Shown: positions 1 to 11,811 of the stretch, one piece after another
Numbering within the stretch: the stretch's first letter is position 1
Layout of the letters: the number at the start of each line of letters is the position of its first letter
From: Lojkania enalia
Taxonomy: Eukaryota > Ascomycota > Dothideomycetes > Pleosporales
DNA: 64,000 nucleotides
Reading direction: 5' to 3'
Assembly (NCBI GenBank): GCA_010094045.1
Contig: ML986712.1
Span: 64,249 to 128,248, forward strand
Notes under the pieces: model-generated
What the model saw: the letters and a program-made list of their open reading frames with translations, nothing else
Told to the model about the DNA's origin: nothing
Databases searched by the model: none
Program-made: the position numbers and the translations under genes

Positions 1-1818
1 AATACTATCGCCGCGCCCCCCAATAAACTCCCTGCCCCCTGGAACCCCAAATTCGAATACATGCTTTGCGTCGCTAGCGGCAAAAATGCCGCAAAGCAGT
101 TCTCCAAAAACGCCACGCCCGCAATCGCGCTCGCCGCGTACTTAGAGTAGCAATCCAGGATATACGCCGTCACCGCCGCTGTCACAGTAAACATCCCAAA
201 CCCTACCAACGCAAGACCGATAGTGGGGAGGATCCAATGTAGATACGAATAGCTTGTCCACGCGTACCAGAACAAGCCCGCCGCCAGCCCGAAGAAAGAC
301 CCTGGGATACTGAGATAGAGACGTGCTTCCGGGACTGGTTTGCCTGGGCACTCTTTATTTCTCGATGCAGAGGCGAAGTACAGAGAGTCTTGGTAGAAGG
401 AAGCTAGCAATCCGAGGACCTCGCCGATCACAGTGGCGATTTGGATTATACCGGTGCCGAAATACGTCCAGGCGTACAGCGAGGCATAGACTTGGACGAT
501 GGACTGGGTGAACATAAAGGCCGTGCCGATGCAGAATGCGGACCAGAGGCCGAAGAAGAAGACGACGGGTTCCGTGGCAAGCATTTTTGCGGGGCGGAGG
601 ATGGTGGTTGTGAGGACGGCGCGGAGAGAGGTATGGGATTTTTCAGCGCGAGAGAAAATTGGCTTGGATGCTTGTTTGCGTAGAGATTTGGCGCGGTGGG
701 TGAGGAGGACATCTGGACGGACTTCAGGGAGGGTGAGGAGGAGGAGGGGTGTTAACGTGGTGTAAAAGACTATTTGGCCGTAGAATATCCTGGGGTTATT
801 AGATACTTCGAGAAACACTACTACCGTGTTGAGACAAATTGTGACGCTGAAAAGAGAGGCGAATAAGGGGAAAATATTGAAACAGAAAAAATATTAGCAG
901 AGACATCAAACAGCAATATCAACCTCGAGATTAGGAGTAGAGCCCGAATACATACCATCTCCACGAAGCATAAACCAGAACAATGCTGCCGATAACAGGC
1001 CCAACATTGAGACCAGCTAATAACCCCCATATGTAAAGCGAAGTCCCAAAACTCTTACTCCGACTTTCCTTCCAAATATCACTAACAATACCACTCGTTA
1101 TATTCGCCAACACACCGGAACAACCTCCAGTAATAATGCGCGTGATTATCAAAGTCGCAAAGTTCTTTGCCAGAGCTTGTGGAATAATAAATACGATCAA
1201 GCAGGCGTATATGAACTAGCACACTGTCAGCCAGTCCGATTATTGCCGCCCTAAACCTGAATACATACCAAATAACTCCACTTCACACCGAAACTTTCCA
1301 TCAGCGGAAGTGCCAGCATCGGCGCCGACGCACCTCCAAGACTCCACGACAAAACCGGCCAGTAAGAGCATGGGAAATGCTCATCGCTAACATGAAAGCT
1401 GCGATTAATCTGCTCCGCCGCACTCGTCATCATCGTCCCATTAATCTGCACCACAAACGTCCTTTGCAAGTCAGCAGCCTCATCAACACCCTACACACGA
1501 CAGGACATACATGAAGCACGCAAGCAGCGTAACCCGCCACTTCTTCGGCTTCGGCCAGTTGAATCTGCAAGAAGTAATAATCAGACTGCGTATAATAGAG
1601 CGACTTCTGACTTACGGGTTTTGGGGGTCGCCCGGGCCATCCCAATCAACGATCTCGTCTTGAATTTCTGGCATCCGCTCGGTTATTGGGATATCTTCGA
1701 ATCGAGCGCTGGAATCGTAGAGTTGTTCTATTGAAGGACCCTCGGCGGGCCAGAAGTCTTTTTTCCAGCTTTGTGAGGACACCAAAGAGGGGCTCCAACT
1801 ATACAATGAAGTTGCCAT
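1..1818 (-). CDS. MFS multidrug-type transporter (DHA1), 3' end beyond window
   Basis: Probable plasma-membrane proton antiporter of the drug:H+ antiporter-1 class exporting small molecules; substrate unknown. The start is the ATG at 1818. Five exons join in frame: 1818-1616, 1564-1511, 1461-1269, 1215-956 and 789 to the left edge, all with GT-AG borders. The acidic N-terminus ends in VDWDGPGDPQNP and splices to FNWPKPKKWR, the usual DHA1 entry into helix 1. Later come TGGCSGVLANITSGIVSDIW (helices 4-5) and a hydrophobic C-terminal half with DCYSKYAASA, typical of the family. About 499 residues are visible, so only a short tail is missing. The 166-nt intron at 790-955 is longer than the others. 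Family assignment is firm; substrate cannot be read from sequence. Confidence 0.88.
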
Positions 1819-2335
1819 GCTGTTGTAGAAGTAGTACGGAGACGGTGACGAGGGTGTGTTGGAAGAAGACGTTGCCTCGATAATATGGCAAAGTGCAAAG
1901 ATTAAAACAAGAATGTAAGAGTTAATCGGGCGGCCGTCGGAGCCTGTCCCCTTTGAATACACGGCTACAAACGCAACAAAACCGAGTGCTAATATTAAAT
2001 GTTGGACGGAGTAAGAAGACCAGTGCTCCGACCGTGAATTGCCCACCACTCATATACGATTAGTTGGTGATAAGCATTGGCATCCCGAGTGATTGGAACA
2101 CTGAATAAGGTTGTCACAACGCCGTGAAACCAATCGAGTTCAACAAGAAGCAAACAGGTGGTAGGAATATTGATGTGGAAGGGGGGACGGGAAGATGTAT
2201 CTCGTCGACACACGAGCCGGAAGGGCGCTTAGAGAAGCTTAAGTCCTCGAGCTAGATTATATCGCAATTTGCTAATCGAAGCCATGTAGAGTAAATAGGT
2301 CCGGATGATAGAGCAGCAGTGTGATTCTGTGCTCT

Positions 2336-2717
2336 CTATAGGAGCGTGAAAGTAGCACCTCCATATTTAAGAGCTGAAAATTTACATTGTAGCGCGGTTG
2401 GCGCTGACATCACGATCCGTTCGAGCCGTGTGAATAGTAGTGCAAGGCCTAGGTAGACAAAGGGTCGTATTACGTTTGAGTAATTCGCAGAGACGAATGA
2501 GCTGTCTCGAAGGCGTGCTAGCCGAAACAGGAAAGGCTTTGACCTCCGACCAGATGATCGACAGAATTCCCCGGTCGTGCTCCCAATCGTAGCGTCGAGA
2601 ATCTGTAGAAAATTCAAAAGCCTCCATGCTAGAGATAAATGACTCGTGTGTTACCAATGAGGCTTCGGTATGTCCAGAGTCGTAAACGCACCTATGATCT
2701 ACCGGGCCGCCAGGCAC
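2336..2717 (-). pseudogene. Possible decayed gene fragment related to the relic at 7.3-7.7 kb
   Basis: Two overlapping open frames (2617-2336 and 2717-2382) exist but neither has an obvious partner exon. The minus-strand DNA around 2600-2480 lines up by eye with the minus strand around 7685-7560: an identical GCTACGATTGG, then GGGGAATT(T)CTG, then a CGGAG(G)TCA block, then a weaker match around CTCTGCGA/CATCTGCGA. This suggests two diverged copies of the same ancestral sequence. Protein family is not recognised. Chance similarity is possible. Confidence 0.25.
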
Positions 2718-3442
2718 AGTCTCTAATTGGACGACAGATCATCATCAATAACCGCCCACGTGAGGACTTGGCCCTTGATTCCGAAGTCATCTGATGGTAC
2801 CTGCGTCTTGGACATGAATAAGGTTCTTAAGATCCTTAAATGCACGTCGCGATTCGATTTGATAAATCCCGCATCACACAATGGCTAGGCAAAGAGCGAA
2901 GGAGCGCCTTTGACGCCCAGCTTCTTTTTTCCTCCATCTAGTTTTTCTGCAAGGTGTTCGGGCATTTTGGAAGCGGCCTGATAAGGTCAGCGAATTCTAC
3001 AAACGGTGCTACGAGCTCAAATTTCATGATGACCGCCAAACTTCCCTGAGAAATCTCTTTCGCAGGCGTAGTCGCAAGTGCTTAGACACTACGAAATGCG
3101 GGGTCCAAGCAGAGGGATTGCCGCGACGAGAAAGAAATGTATAAAGCCACGAAAGGGTAATGCGCTAGCAACAATTCGAATCGTCCTACCTGTTATAGGC
3201 CGCTGCTGGACGCTTATCCAATCCGCTGTTTCTTCCCGTCAACTCGAGTAGCCAAGCGTCGAGACTCTGTTTTCCTCCAATGCATCGTTCATCACAGTTC
3301 GCAAGCCTTCACACCTGGACTCCGAGCCCGGGCTCTTTGCATTTACTAACGGAAAGGCTATTTGCTCACCTTGCCTGGCAAATTAAAGCTTCAAATTTAC
3401 AAAATGTTTCCGAATCTACGCTAGAAAGAGCACGGAATCTTT

Positions 3443-3470
3443 TAACGATGCTTCGGTAACGATGCTTCGG
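3443..3470. repeat. Perfect 14-bp tandem duplication
   Basis: TAACGATGCTTCGG occurs twice back to back with no mismatch. It lies in non-coding DNA. A recent slippage or repair event is the simplest explanation. Confidence 0.85.
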
Positions 3471-4191
3471 GTTTCTAAGCAGGTCTATGGTGAGTGCTAC
3501 CTCATTACACTCCCATAGACTTGCATTCGGTTCAAGTGCTTTGAGAAATTCTACAAATAGTGGAAAAAGAAGTCAATAACAACAATAAGCCGTATCAAAA
3601 GGTTCAAGTTCCGGGGGGATCATTGGACGAACTGTTCTCAGCTACCCTAGCAATGAAGTATATTTGTCCAAATCTGCACCGGTCATCGTTTACGCTCGTC
3701 CTTAAGCGGGCAAGCGTGGCCCTCAATTAGCCACTAGATCGAGACGTTAGCTTGGGAGAGATGAGTAGGCACCTTGAATCTGCAAACTACGTATATATAA
3801 CTTGCTTCATAGCTCGGGGACAAGGAATGGGCCGCCATCGGTGACAATCGAACAGTTCTATTCATAGAAAAGAAGGACAGTGCTAAAAAAGGACATTCTT
3901 CACAAGCGCGAGCAAGGGTTCGAGCTTCAGCGTCGAACCGTCAAACGCGTTCCCGGCACAGAAATAGTCGAAGATCTTAGCAGATCAGATAGTACACCAA
4001 ATTTAGAAGGATTACGCGTCATTTAGATATAGGCAAGATGCGATTCGAGTCGGTAGTTGGTATACGTTAACCATATCGTGCTAGACTTCCTCACGACGAA
4101 TGCTGATGCCTTATTTTCTACCTTACGTAACTCGTAACCCAAAGACCATCACGCCAATAGATTATCAGGCCCATCATAGGACCATTGACTT

Positions 4192-5121
4192 TCATGTTGC
4201 ACGTTTTTTTTTTGTCTCTTGATAGTGCGTGAGCTCCAGTTTCCATCTCCTAACATCTGTTCCATCCCTAATCACGGTATACCTCCAGTTGCCTAGCTTT
4301 TTCGCAGATAATCTGATGGTCGGGGCATCCGCAGAACCTCCTAATTTGAGACAAGGCTTGTTCGGGGCAAACAGCATCTGGTAGCTCTTCTTGATGGATA
4401 TGCCGGGACTCGGAATCACGATCTTCTGAACATTGTCCATCAGCGGCAATTCCTCCATCACGTATCTACCGAATTCGCGCGTTTCGCGGTATACAGGGGC
4501 GAGTTTGGAGCAGAAAGGGTTTTTACACGCCGGGAGTCTGATGCTGAAGGTAAATTGATCGAGACGTAGGGGGCCGCGTGAAAGCTCGACAAATAGTCGG
4601 CTTATCTCGTGGATGTTACAGAAAGTGCAGCTCCATGTTATTTCCAAGTATCGCAGATAACTGAGCTTCGAGCTAGGTAGCCTCAGAATGTGGGGACTGA
4701 GGAACGGGCCGGCAGGAGAATCGACGGGAAGGACAAATCTAGAGCGTAAGAATGCGTAACGGTAAGCTTCGTGGTATATCTGCTGACAGGTGAGGAGCGG
4801 TCTGAGGAAGCTGGAGGCGCTCTGCTGGTCCGGCTCATTGAAAACGAATTCGTAGATAAGTAGCCTAATTTCGGCCGGGACGTTGAGGAGATAGGGCATG
4901 TCAATCTCGATTGTCTTCGGACGCCTGTGACAACGCCTCCACATGCCATAGCCAACAATGACAGCACCGACTGCCAAATCTGCCGGGTGCAGCATGCCTT
5001 GCTGGTGTCGTGCTAGGGGAATAGGACATTCGTTGGTGCTAAGGTTTAAGATGCGAGGGCTAGATTCAATACTCGGGCGCGTCTGGCGTGTCGGGATGAG
5101 AGGCAGGGGTGGTTCGGCCAA
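4192..5121 (-). CDS. 2EXR-domain fungal protein of unknown function
   Basis: Single-exon gene for 309 residues, starting at the ATG at 5121. Around residues 76-115 is the 2EXR signature seen in large fungal families: LLNVPAEIRLLIYEFVF followed by LRPLLTCQQIYHEAYRYAF. This short helical module resembles an F-box-like segment and is followed by a variable region, here rich in short hydrophobic repeats such as SKLSYLRYLEITW. No catalytic motif is visible and the role is unknown. A hydrophobic patch at about residues 48-60 (DLAVGAVIVGYGMW) could be a membrane anchor but is short. The lysine/arginine-rich tail (KKKRAT) is not otherwise informative. Its relation to the second 2EXR protein at 12.3-13.2 kb is at domain level only. 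Confidence 0.7.
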   Translation of the reverse strand: MAEPPLPLIPTRQTRPSIESSPRILNLSTNECPIPLARHQQGMLHPADLAVGAVIVGYGMWRRCHRRPKTIEIDMPYLLNVPAEIRLLIYEFVFNEPDQQSASSFLRPLLTCQQIYHEAYRYAFLRSRFVLPVDSPAGPFLSPHILRLPSSKLSYLRYLEITWSCTFCNIHEISRLFVELSRGPLRLDQFTFSIRLPACKNPFCSKLAPVYRETREFGRYVMEELPLMDNVQKIVIPSPGISIKKSYQMLFAPNKPCLKLGGSADAPTIRLSAKKLGNWRYTVIRDGTDVRRWKLELTHYQETKKKRAT

Positions 5122-5953
5122 TCAAAATCCATCGTTTCTCCCAAGGCTATCACCCTTGGAAACCAGTTAAAAAGAATGGCGAAAAACTGCATCCACAACC
5201 TTATGTTCAAGGCATTTTATCGGAGCACATAGTCTTAAAGGTATGTGTCTTAGTTGTAAGGTGGTGGATGGTGGCAGTTTGCCAAAGTCTAAAAGTTGTC
5301 AGCTATTGAGACAATTGCTAGCTTTCTTTAACATGCGATCACTTAATCAAATAGGCTAGCGTCAAGGTCAAGGCGCGCATCTGTTGCTTTGCAAAGACGC
5401 AGTGAACTGAGCTCATAATTTAGGTATGTGCGCCTTGGTGATGGTAGACCCACTCCTCGGAACAAATCATGAAAAGAGAACGAAGAGAAGCGCTAAGTTG
5501 TCCTTCATCCTCTAGGCATCGCCCATTTAAGCACTTTCGAAGCCTTGTTTTGTAACTATATTATTATTTTGAGGAATCACTACATTTTTCTGCTTCCGAG
5601 ATCTGCTTCGAACGTGCTTGTTAGCTATATTTCTGACGCCGCTAGATTAGTACCGGCTGGACATATATCTAGAACTAATATTAATATGCACTTAAAAATT
5701 ATAAATAGATTGCTTATTTCCTGAAACAGGTTTATTAGTAATGCACTACTACTTAAATACAGAATATAATTGCTCAAGTTTTCTATAATATGTATAGCAG
5801 TATTAAGAAGAACGTTATAAAAAAAAGGAAGTGATAGAGGAAAGTGCCATATCATGTCTCTCATGCCCACAATGTACTGCTCGTAAAAGGCAATAGGATT
5901 CTGTGTTACACTCTAAAGCCCCGAATCATACACCTCCCTATTCCCACTCCCCT
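5122..5953. other. Intergenic, with an AT-rich island
   Basis: No gene supported. From about 5540 to 5830 the DNA becomes strongly A+T-rich, with runs such as taatattaatatgc and ttataaaaaaaagg, unlike its flanks. This could be mutated repeat DNA or a 3' flank of the relic to its right. No terminal repeats were found. Confidence 0.4.
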
Positions 5954-6809
5954 TCAAACCATCTTACTGGTACGCAATCGCCTTATCCTGTCCATTGCAA
6001 CAAAGCGCCCGGAATTAGCCCTGCCACTCTTGTACTCACAATCCGCTTCATCAAAATTCAACAGAAATGAACCACCCGGCCAAGGCAGATTGTCGATCAT
6101 AGAAGGATCCTCTGTAGGTTTCACCTTGGACACAGCATCCTTGTCACTGTGACCGAGAATAGATACGCGATAGATATGGCGAACAGCCGAGTTTCCGTTT
6201 GTAACTTCGTCGATGTAGTTTTGTAGGATGATAGAAAGGGCTTTCGATTTTAAGGGTGGCGACGGTGGAGGTGGTACCTCTGAGGATACCCTCAACTGTA
6301 TACCCATATATTCCGCAACCCACACGGATCTGCCTAGATGTAGACACCAGATTCTTTCTATCTCCCTTCCGTAAACATTAAGGGCTAGCTAATAGCGCAC
6401 CGAATGCTTTTGAGCAATCGATAAAGCAATCTATAGGATTGAATGGACGATTCCGCGTTTATCGAGCTTGAATTCCCAATCCGTAAATTGGTCCGGAGTG
6501 TCATCCCTTCTTGCAAGGAACCTTGACTTGCGCTTCCTCTTTTGACGCGAGCGGCGAATGATTGCCTGTCAAGTTACCGAACATGTCAGCCATCCATTGA
6601 AATTAGTTGTGATTGTTAAACGAGGCAGGACAGAAGGAATTACATGTTTGGTTGCCATCCGAATTGAAAATACCACTTAGCGTAACCCTGGCTTCATCAT
6701 AGCAACTAGTGTTGAGCATGAACATGTTGTCAACTTCATATACATTGCTGTAGCCTAGGATACTGAAGTCCCTATCATTTCTACGACATCCATCGTGTCT
6801 CATATGCAA
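5954..6809 (-). pseudogene. Unrecognised coding relic or poorly resolved small gene
   Basis: Two coding-like minus-strand frames, 6809-6603 (68 residues, with a pair of Cys near the end) and 6325-5954 (123 residues, including GGSFLLNFDEADCEYKSGR), flank a stretch that also reads partly open around 6600-6490 but contains stops. I could not find splice sites joining them into one clean protein. The cysteines and small size would suit a secreted protein, but no signal peptide is visible. Family not recognised; an intact spliced gene is not excluded. Confidence 0.3.
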
Positions 6810-6848
6810 TTAGTGCCAGCTAGCCCTTTCTGCAATCAAAGAAGCTCT

Positions 6849-7751
6849 TCAAGTCTCCGGCCATGTCTTTTGAAACCCCTCGACTTCGCTTACCTCCCTC
6901 AACTCCTAGTAGCCAGTGCACGCGTCGTCCCAATAACCTTTCACATTATCTAATGTTTTCTCTCAGAACCTCTTCTTTAGCACCTATGCCTTCTCATCCA
7001 TAGTCGTGCACAAACGCGGCCATGCAACATTCTCCAGAACAAACTCAGTCTCAATTTCAACACCCCACATATTGGCGTCGAGCTCAGAGATCACATGCCC
7101 ATCTGTGCTGGGCCGTGCCACGCTGACCTAGTAACGTCCCCGCATTGTTGGCAGCGGCTCATTACTCTCATCCAACTCAACTCTATGCACCCCGCCATGA
7201 TCCAATAGCAAATGCCGGTGCACTCGAGTCCCACAACTTTGCGCCCAGCAACAGCAACTTTTCGCAAAACCCGTCCTCCTTCGCGATTTTAATGCCGCAG
7301 CATAGGCGGGTCCTTCTCGTCCAGACCAAGAAATTCTAAATCAGGGGGTGAAGCATCCTCGAGTATCATCACGCCGTCGCGAGATGGCTAGCCATAAACC
7401 ATGATGGTGGGGGGTTGTCGGAACTGATTCGTCGAGTGTAGTCGTTCCTAGTCGTAAACGGCCTGAGGTCTGCACGAGTAGGTATTGCGGGGAGCTACAT
7501 TGAATCGTGCCGTTCGGGAGTGGCATTGCGATGGCGTGGATGAGAAGGATTCGAGCGCCTTCTTCATTATTTACCGTGTCGCAGATGAGTTGAGCTAGCT
7601 GAAAGACGGGCCGTTCAAAACAACCAGGACTATCTAGCGGCGGCGGACCTGACTCCGAAGGTCGGCCAGAAATTCCCCGACGAGCCGCCTTCCAATCGTA
7701 GCATATTGCCTCTTCTCGGTTTTTGTCGGGCAGAATTGACGAATTCGTCAA
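6849..7751 (-). pseudogene. Decayed protein-coding gene with several nonsense codons and a frameshift
   Basis: An open N-terminal part runs 7751-7341. Another frame then continues in a clearly coding manner (VMILEDASPPDLEFLGLDEK), hits a TAA, continues to VAVAGRKVVGLE near 7220, and resumes one frame over with HLLLDHGGVHRVELDES and ISELDANMWGVEIETEFVL. The last 300 nt are interrupted by TAG, TAG, TGA and TAG before the terminal TGA. Restoring Gln or Arg at those codons by eye would give a continuous protein, so this is a dead copy. The protein family is not recognised. Most stops are of the type made by C-to-T change on the coding strand. Confidence 0.6.
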
Positions 7752-8553
7752 CGAGCAAGCCTCGTCCCCGCTAGAGGGCGGGTCAAGTGCGGGGTGGTGA
7801 CCGTGATCTTCACCTCCTAAATGCTACCCCAGACTTCCCCAGCAAATCAACAACCGTCCGACGCACTCATTTCTCGTCGGTGTTTCCGTGGCCAAGCTCC
7901 ACTCACTCATGCCTTGCAAAAGCTTCGCAGCCCGAAGCATGCAAAGCTTTGCGCCAGTTGCTAGGCACCGCAACAGACTTCCCTGCTGCAAAGGCTGTGT
8001 GACCACTGAACAAGGCCTACACTGAATATCCGCCATTCATTCCTGCATATCCCAGCCGAAATGAACCGCTGAAGTCAATTTTGAGTGGGACAGGCAGCGC
8101 GCAGGCCGTCCGAGTGCGGAAGGTGCATTGCTCTATTTTCCAGGCTGACTGCTCGTAGACCATGTATAAAGCCCAACAACATGCCTCTCTTCAAGAAGTC
8201 CATGCCTGTGAGATTCGAGGGGCACAGCTGTGAATATCGTGGCCCCGGTCGCGCTTGCCCAAGGCCATCCTAAGGTCTTTCCTATCAACGTTGCAGCACC
8301 TCCTCCACTTTGTCGGCCCTCCACCAGCATCGAGCACCGAGCATCCCACCAGGAAATCAGTGCAAGCAACCTAATCCGGCCCACAAGGTCCCTCCCCGTG
8401 ATTGTTAGCTATGTGGAACCCGTGGCGCGAGATCCTAAAAGATACGCCCCGAGAGGTGTTAAACTGGAGACTCTGGTATGGCGTATTTGGTAAGTCCCGT
8501 GCTTAGATATAGCAGTCGCCATCAGCGACTTATATGGCTTAGTATTTGGCCTC
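7752..8553. other. Upstream region of sugar transporter including a broken first exon
   Basis: From 8181 the plus strand looks like the transporter N-terminus (MPLFKKSMPV, then an NIVAPVALAQGHPKVFPINV segment in the next frame, then KLETLVWRIW). A consensus donor GTAAGT lies at 8490 and an acceptor TTAG at 8540-8543. The first two segments are in different frames, and the splice does not restore the downstream frame. The stretch before 8181 shows no gene. Confidence 0.5.
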
Positions 8554-10368
8554 ATGGGCGCTGCCCGAGGCATCGATGAGGGCCTCATTGGTACGACCGC
8601 CGAATTGACACCTTTCATTAGGAAGTTCGGTCTTGAAGACGAGTCAAAGTCCGAACATGACAGAGCCGAACTGCTCTCGAACATCGCTTCGATGGTTCAA
8701 ATGGGCTCTATCGGCGGTGCCCTCATTGCCTTCTTCCTAACAGACAAGATCGGCCGCCTCTGGGCAACGAGGCAGTTGTGCTTCCTATGGGCGCTAGGCA
8801 TCAGTATCTTCCTGGCTAGTGCAGCAACGGATGGTAACATTGGAATGGTGTACGCTGGACGCTTCATTGCGGGAGTGGGAATCGGACAAACGACGGTCGT
8901 TGCTCCAACATACCTTGCGGAGACAGCACCAAGAGCTATCCGAGGTCTTTGCGTTTGCGCATTCTCTGGGGCTGTTTATATGTTAGTCTCTTCTTGTCTA
9001 AGCAAAACTGAGTTTTATTATTAATTGGCCGTACAGAGGGATTATGCTTGCATACTTTGCTTCGTGGGGCTCTTCAATCCACATCTCAAGCAAGACAGAT
9101 GCGCAGTGGCTCGTGCCGAACAGGTGCTGTAACCATACCCTCGTATACTTGAACACGGGAGGCTGATCGACAAACAGCATGCATCTGATGTTCGCTGGAA
9201 TTATCTTCTCATTATCATTTCTCAGTCGCGAGTCGCCGCGTTGGCTGATCAAAGTTGGCCAGCACGAAGATGCCCTGCGCACACTCTCTCGCCTGCGCCA
9301 GCTACCCCCCGATCATGTCTACGTCCAAAGCGAAATAATCGATATTAATGACCAGTTAAATCGCGAAAAAGAGGCCACGATGGGGACAACCTGGCTCGGA
9401 CCTATAAGAGAGCTGTTGTCAAGCAAGGCGAACATTTATCGAATCCAATTGAGCATCATGAGCCAGCTTCTAAGCCAATGGTCAGGTGCCAGTTCGATAA
9501 CTAGTATGCCCGCTCAAAGCCCCTAACACAAAGAAGTTTCCAGGCTGATCATTCATTCAACAGTTTACGCGCCCCAATACTTCGAGATGATGGGCACCAC
9601 AGGTCAGAACGAGAAGCTGTTCGCTACAGCGATCTTCGGACTAGTCAAATTCATCAGCTCCATTGTCTGCGCCTTTTTCTTGATTGATTATATTGGACGC
9701 AAACGCGCCCTCTCCTCTGGTATTGCGCTGCAATTCTTCTCAATGTTATATATGGCCATCTTCCTCCTCATTGACAATAAAATCGACGACGAAACCTCGA
9801 CACAATCGCCAAGCGAGAAGCGTGCTGCCACGGGAGCTATTGTTATGATCTACTTCAGTGGTGCTGGGTGGGCGCTAGGATGGAATAGTCTGCAGTATCT
9901 TATCAATTCGGAGATTTATCCTCTAAGACTTCGAGCTCTGGGTGGAAGTATTGCGATGACATTCCACTTTGTCAATCAGTACGGCAACTCAAAGGTAAGC
10001 CCCTAACAGAGTCACTGTCATTAGACAAATTCCTAAGCAAGGGATAGGCTGTTCCTTTGATGTTCCTTGCTATGACAACTGGCGGAACAATGATGTTCTT
10101 CAGTTGCGTGACAGCGCTCGGGTTTGCATGGGTATGGTTCTTCCTGCCTGAAACGACTGGCAAAAGCCTCGAAGCAATGGATGAGATGTTCAATCTGCCA
10201 TGGCATCTTATTGGCCGCAAGGGCGCGAAGCTTACACGAGGGTCTGGAGGCATGGCTGACGCTATGGACGTCAATGGCGAGAAGGCTTTCGTGCATCAGA
10301 TCGAAAAGGCGCCAGAAACAGGAGAGGCGCGTAGGGTGGATACACAGAGACCTGAACAAAAGGTTTGA
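8554..10368 (+). CDS. MFS sugar/quinate-type transporter with damaged 5' end
   Basis: Twelve-helix sugar-porter type carrier for the plasma membrane. Exons 8554-8981, 9037-9123, 9178-9503, 9564-9994 and 10048-10368 join in frame for 530 residues from the internal ATG. Family marks: DKIGRLWATRQ after helix 2, ETAPRAIRG after helix 4, SRESPRWL before the central loop, DYIGRKRAL between helices 8 and 9, and PETTGKSLEAMDEMF at the end. The NQYGNSK-AVP splice junction resembles quinate-permease-like fungal members. The true start is probably upstream (8181), but frames there do not connect; see 7752-8553. The donor GTGCTG at 9124 is weak. Whether the protein is made is uncertain; starting at 8554 would lose most of helix 1. 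Confidence 0.72.
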
Positions 10369-11380
10369 TTTGAAGGCAAGCTTCGGTTCATGAATGCAGA
10401 AGACCTATATCTAATTGAATAGCTCATGGTAGCTTCCATTGTAGTTTGGTAAAGACTGCAGGTTAAGACCAGCCTTCTCTCAAAGTATGCTGACACAGGA
10501 GCATCATAAAACTGATCTGATGCTTTTCTACCAATAAAAATTACCATCTGGATGGGGTGGTCGAGGAGGCAGACGATCCAAATCTGCATCAAGGCTATTA
10601 TCGGTCCGAATTGGGTCTTCCTCCGCTTTGTTCAGCACGAGCCGCCAATCCCTTCCAACTTCCTTAAGCACGAACTCGCTAGTGCCTCCTACTAGTAGAC
10701 TTCCGACTCTATGCACTTCACTACCAAGAATGGTGGCCCTCACTCTGCTACCCTATGAATGAGATAACCACCTTTTCTCATATGCAATTGACTGAAGAAT
10801 TTGATATAATAACCCCTATAATTCATTTACCTTCCTGACCGAAAATGCTACCTCCTATTCTACATTCTCAAATGCTTATCAAGAACTCCGCTACAAACAC
10901 GTCAAAGTTCCTCCCAAATACCTCAAAAATGGACAAGTATACGCCCGAACACATTTGCCATCTCTTCCTTTTCGACACCCACAACAATCCGCAAGGCTAC
11001 AAAGGCGTTGGTGGGCCGGAGGATCACAGCAAGGTGGGTAAAGGCCGATATATGGCACTGGCTAGGTTGAAGAGTCCTGGGAAGTATTTCCCCCTGGCGT
11101 CTCTTGTAACTTCGCACCCGTTCGAACGGGACCGACATGCAATTGCCAAAGAAAAGGACAAAGAGTTAAACATAGCCGTCGAATAGCCCGGATCGGAGAT
11201 AACAAGTGCACTGGCGCCGGCGGCGCCGGAGGCCATAGAGCATATATTGGCGGAGGGACGTTAAGGAACCACCATGTGGCATTGCGGCGTGGCTCCGAAA
11301 GCGTCTCAAGCAACATAGCTTTGTAGGCCATTGGCCGGAGTGGGGGGGACTCGGGGGCTGGTATTTTCACCAGTGGGTGG
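10369..11380. other. Gene-poor stretch with weak coding-like frames
   Basis: No gene supported. A 71-codon minus-strand frame at 10743-10528 (containing GSEVHRVGSLLVGG) and a 113-codon plus-strand frame at 10845-11186 (containing HLFLFDTHNNPQGYKG) read somewhat like protein, but neither has partner exons or a recognised family. Confidence 0.35.
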
Positions 11381-11811
11381 ATGTCGTACGGTAGTATTCT
11401 GAAGCTTTGTGCAGGATAATGATTTCAACTGCGTTGTATTTAGTCTTCATGGGTGAGGAGTCGATCCATATAATGCAGTAGTATATAATATCCCGTAGCT
11501 CCCAGGGTAGTGAGAAGATATTTGTGTGGTGATGTTCCTAGGATGATGTGGATGTTGATGAGGGGATACCGCGGTAGATTTTCGGATTAAATATAGATGC
11601 GTCTATGGCGCGCAGCACATCGGCATCGTCGTCGTTGACGGGAATAGGGTCGGGGGCAGTGGATTGATTCGTTGGGTCCGGCTGGGTGTCTCACAAGGCT
11701 ATTGTACGCTGGTCTTGGTTCGATAAAGAGAAGTATGGAAAACATTTGTCGAGACAGCCGAGAGAGTTCAGTTATGTTTTGTGGTGCAGCACCGTCTGCT
11801 GTGGCGTTCAT
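11381..11811 (-). pseudogene. Decayed 2EXR-family copy
   Basis: On the minus strand near 11520-11460 the frame reads IFSLPWELRDIIYYCIIW, very close to SFFSLPRELRDIIYTYIW of the intact protein encoded at 12261-13157 on the same strand. The frame stops after about 45 codons, and the upstream open frame (11811-11587) is in another register, so no complete protein is possible. Interpreted as a tandem duplicate in decay. Confidence 0.6.

Larger units (their letters stand above)
1819..4191. other. Gene-poor stretch with one probable decayed coding fragment
   Basis: No intact gene seen. It presumably contains the promoter of the transporter at its left end. The minus strand at 2336-2717 reads in a coding-like way and resembles the relic at 7.3-7.7 kb (shared GCTACGATTGG and GGGGAATT blocks). 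A perfect 14-bp tandem duplication lies at 3443-3470. Nothing else is recognised. Confidence 0.5.

Noticed and set aside
3890..3935. tRNA-like B-box (gggttcgagcttc)
   Set aside because: No A-box at the right spacing and no acceptor stem can be drawn.
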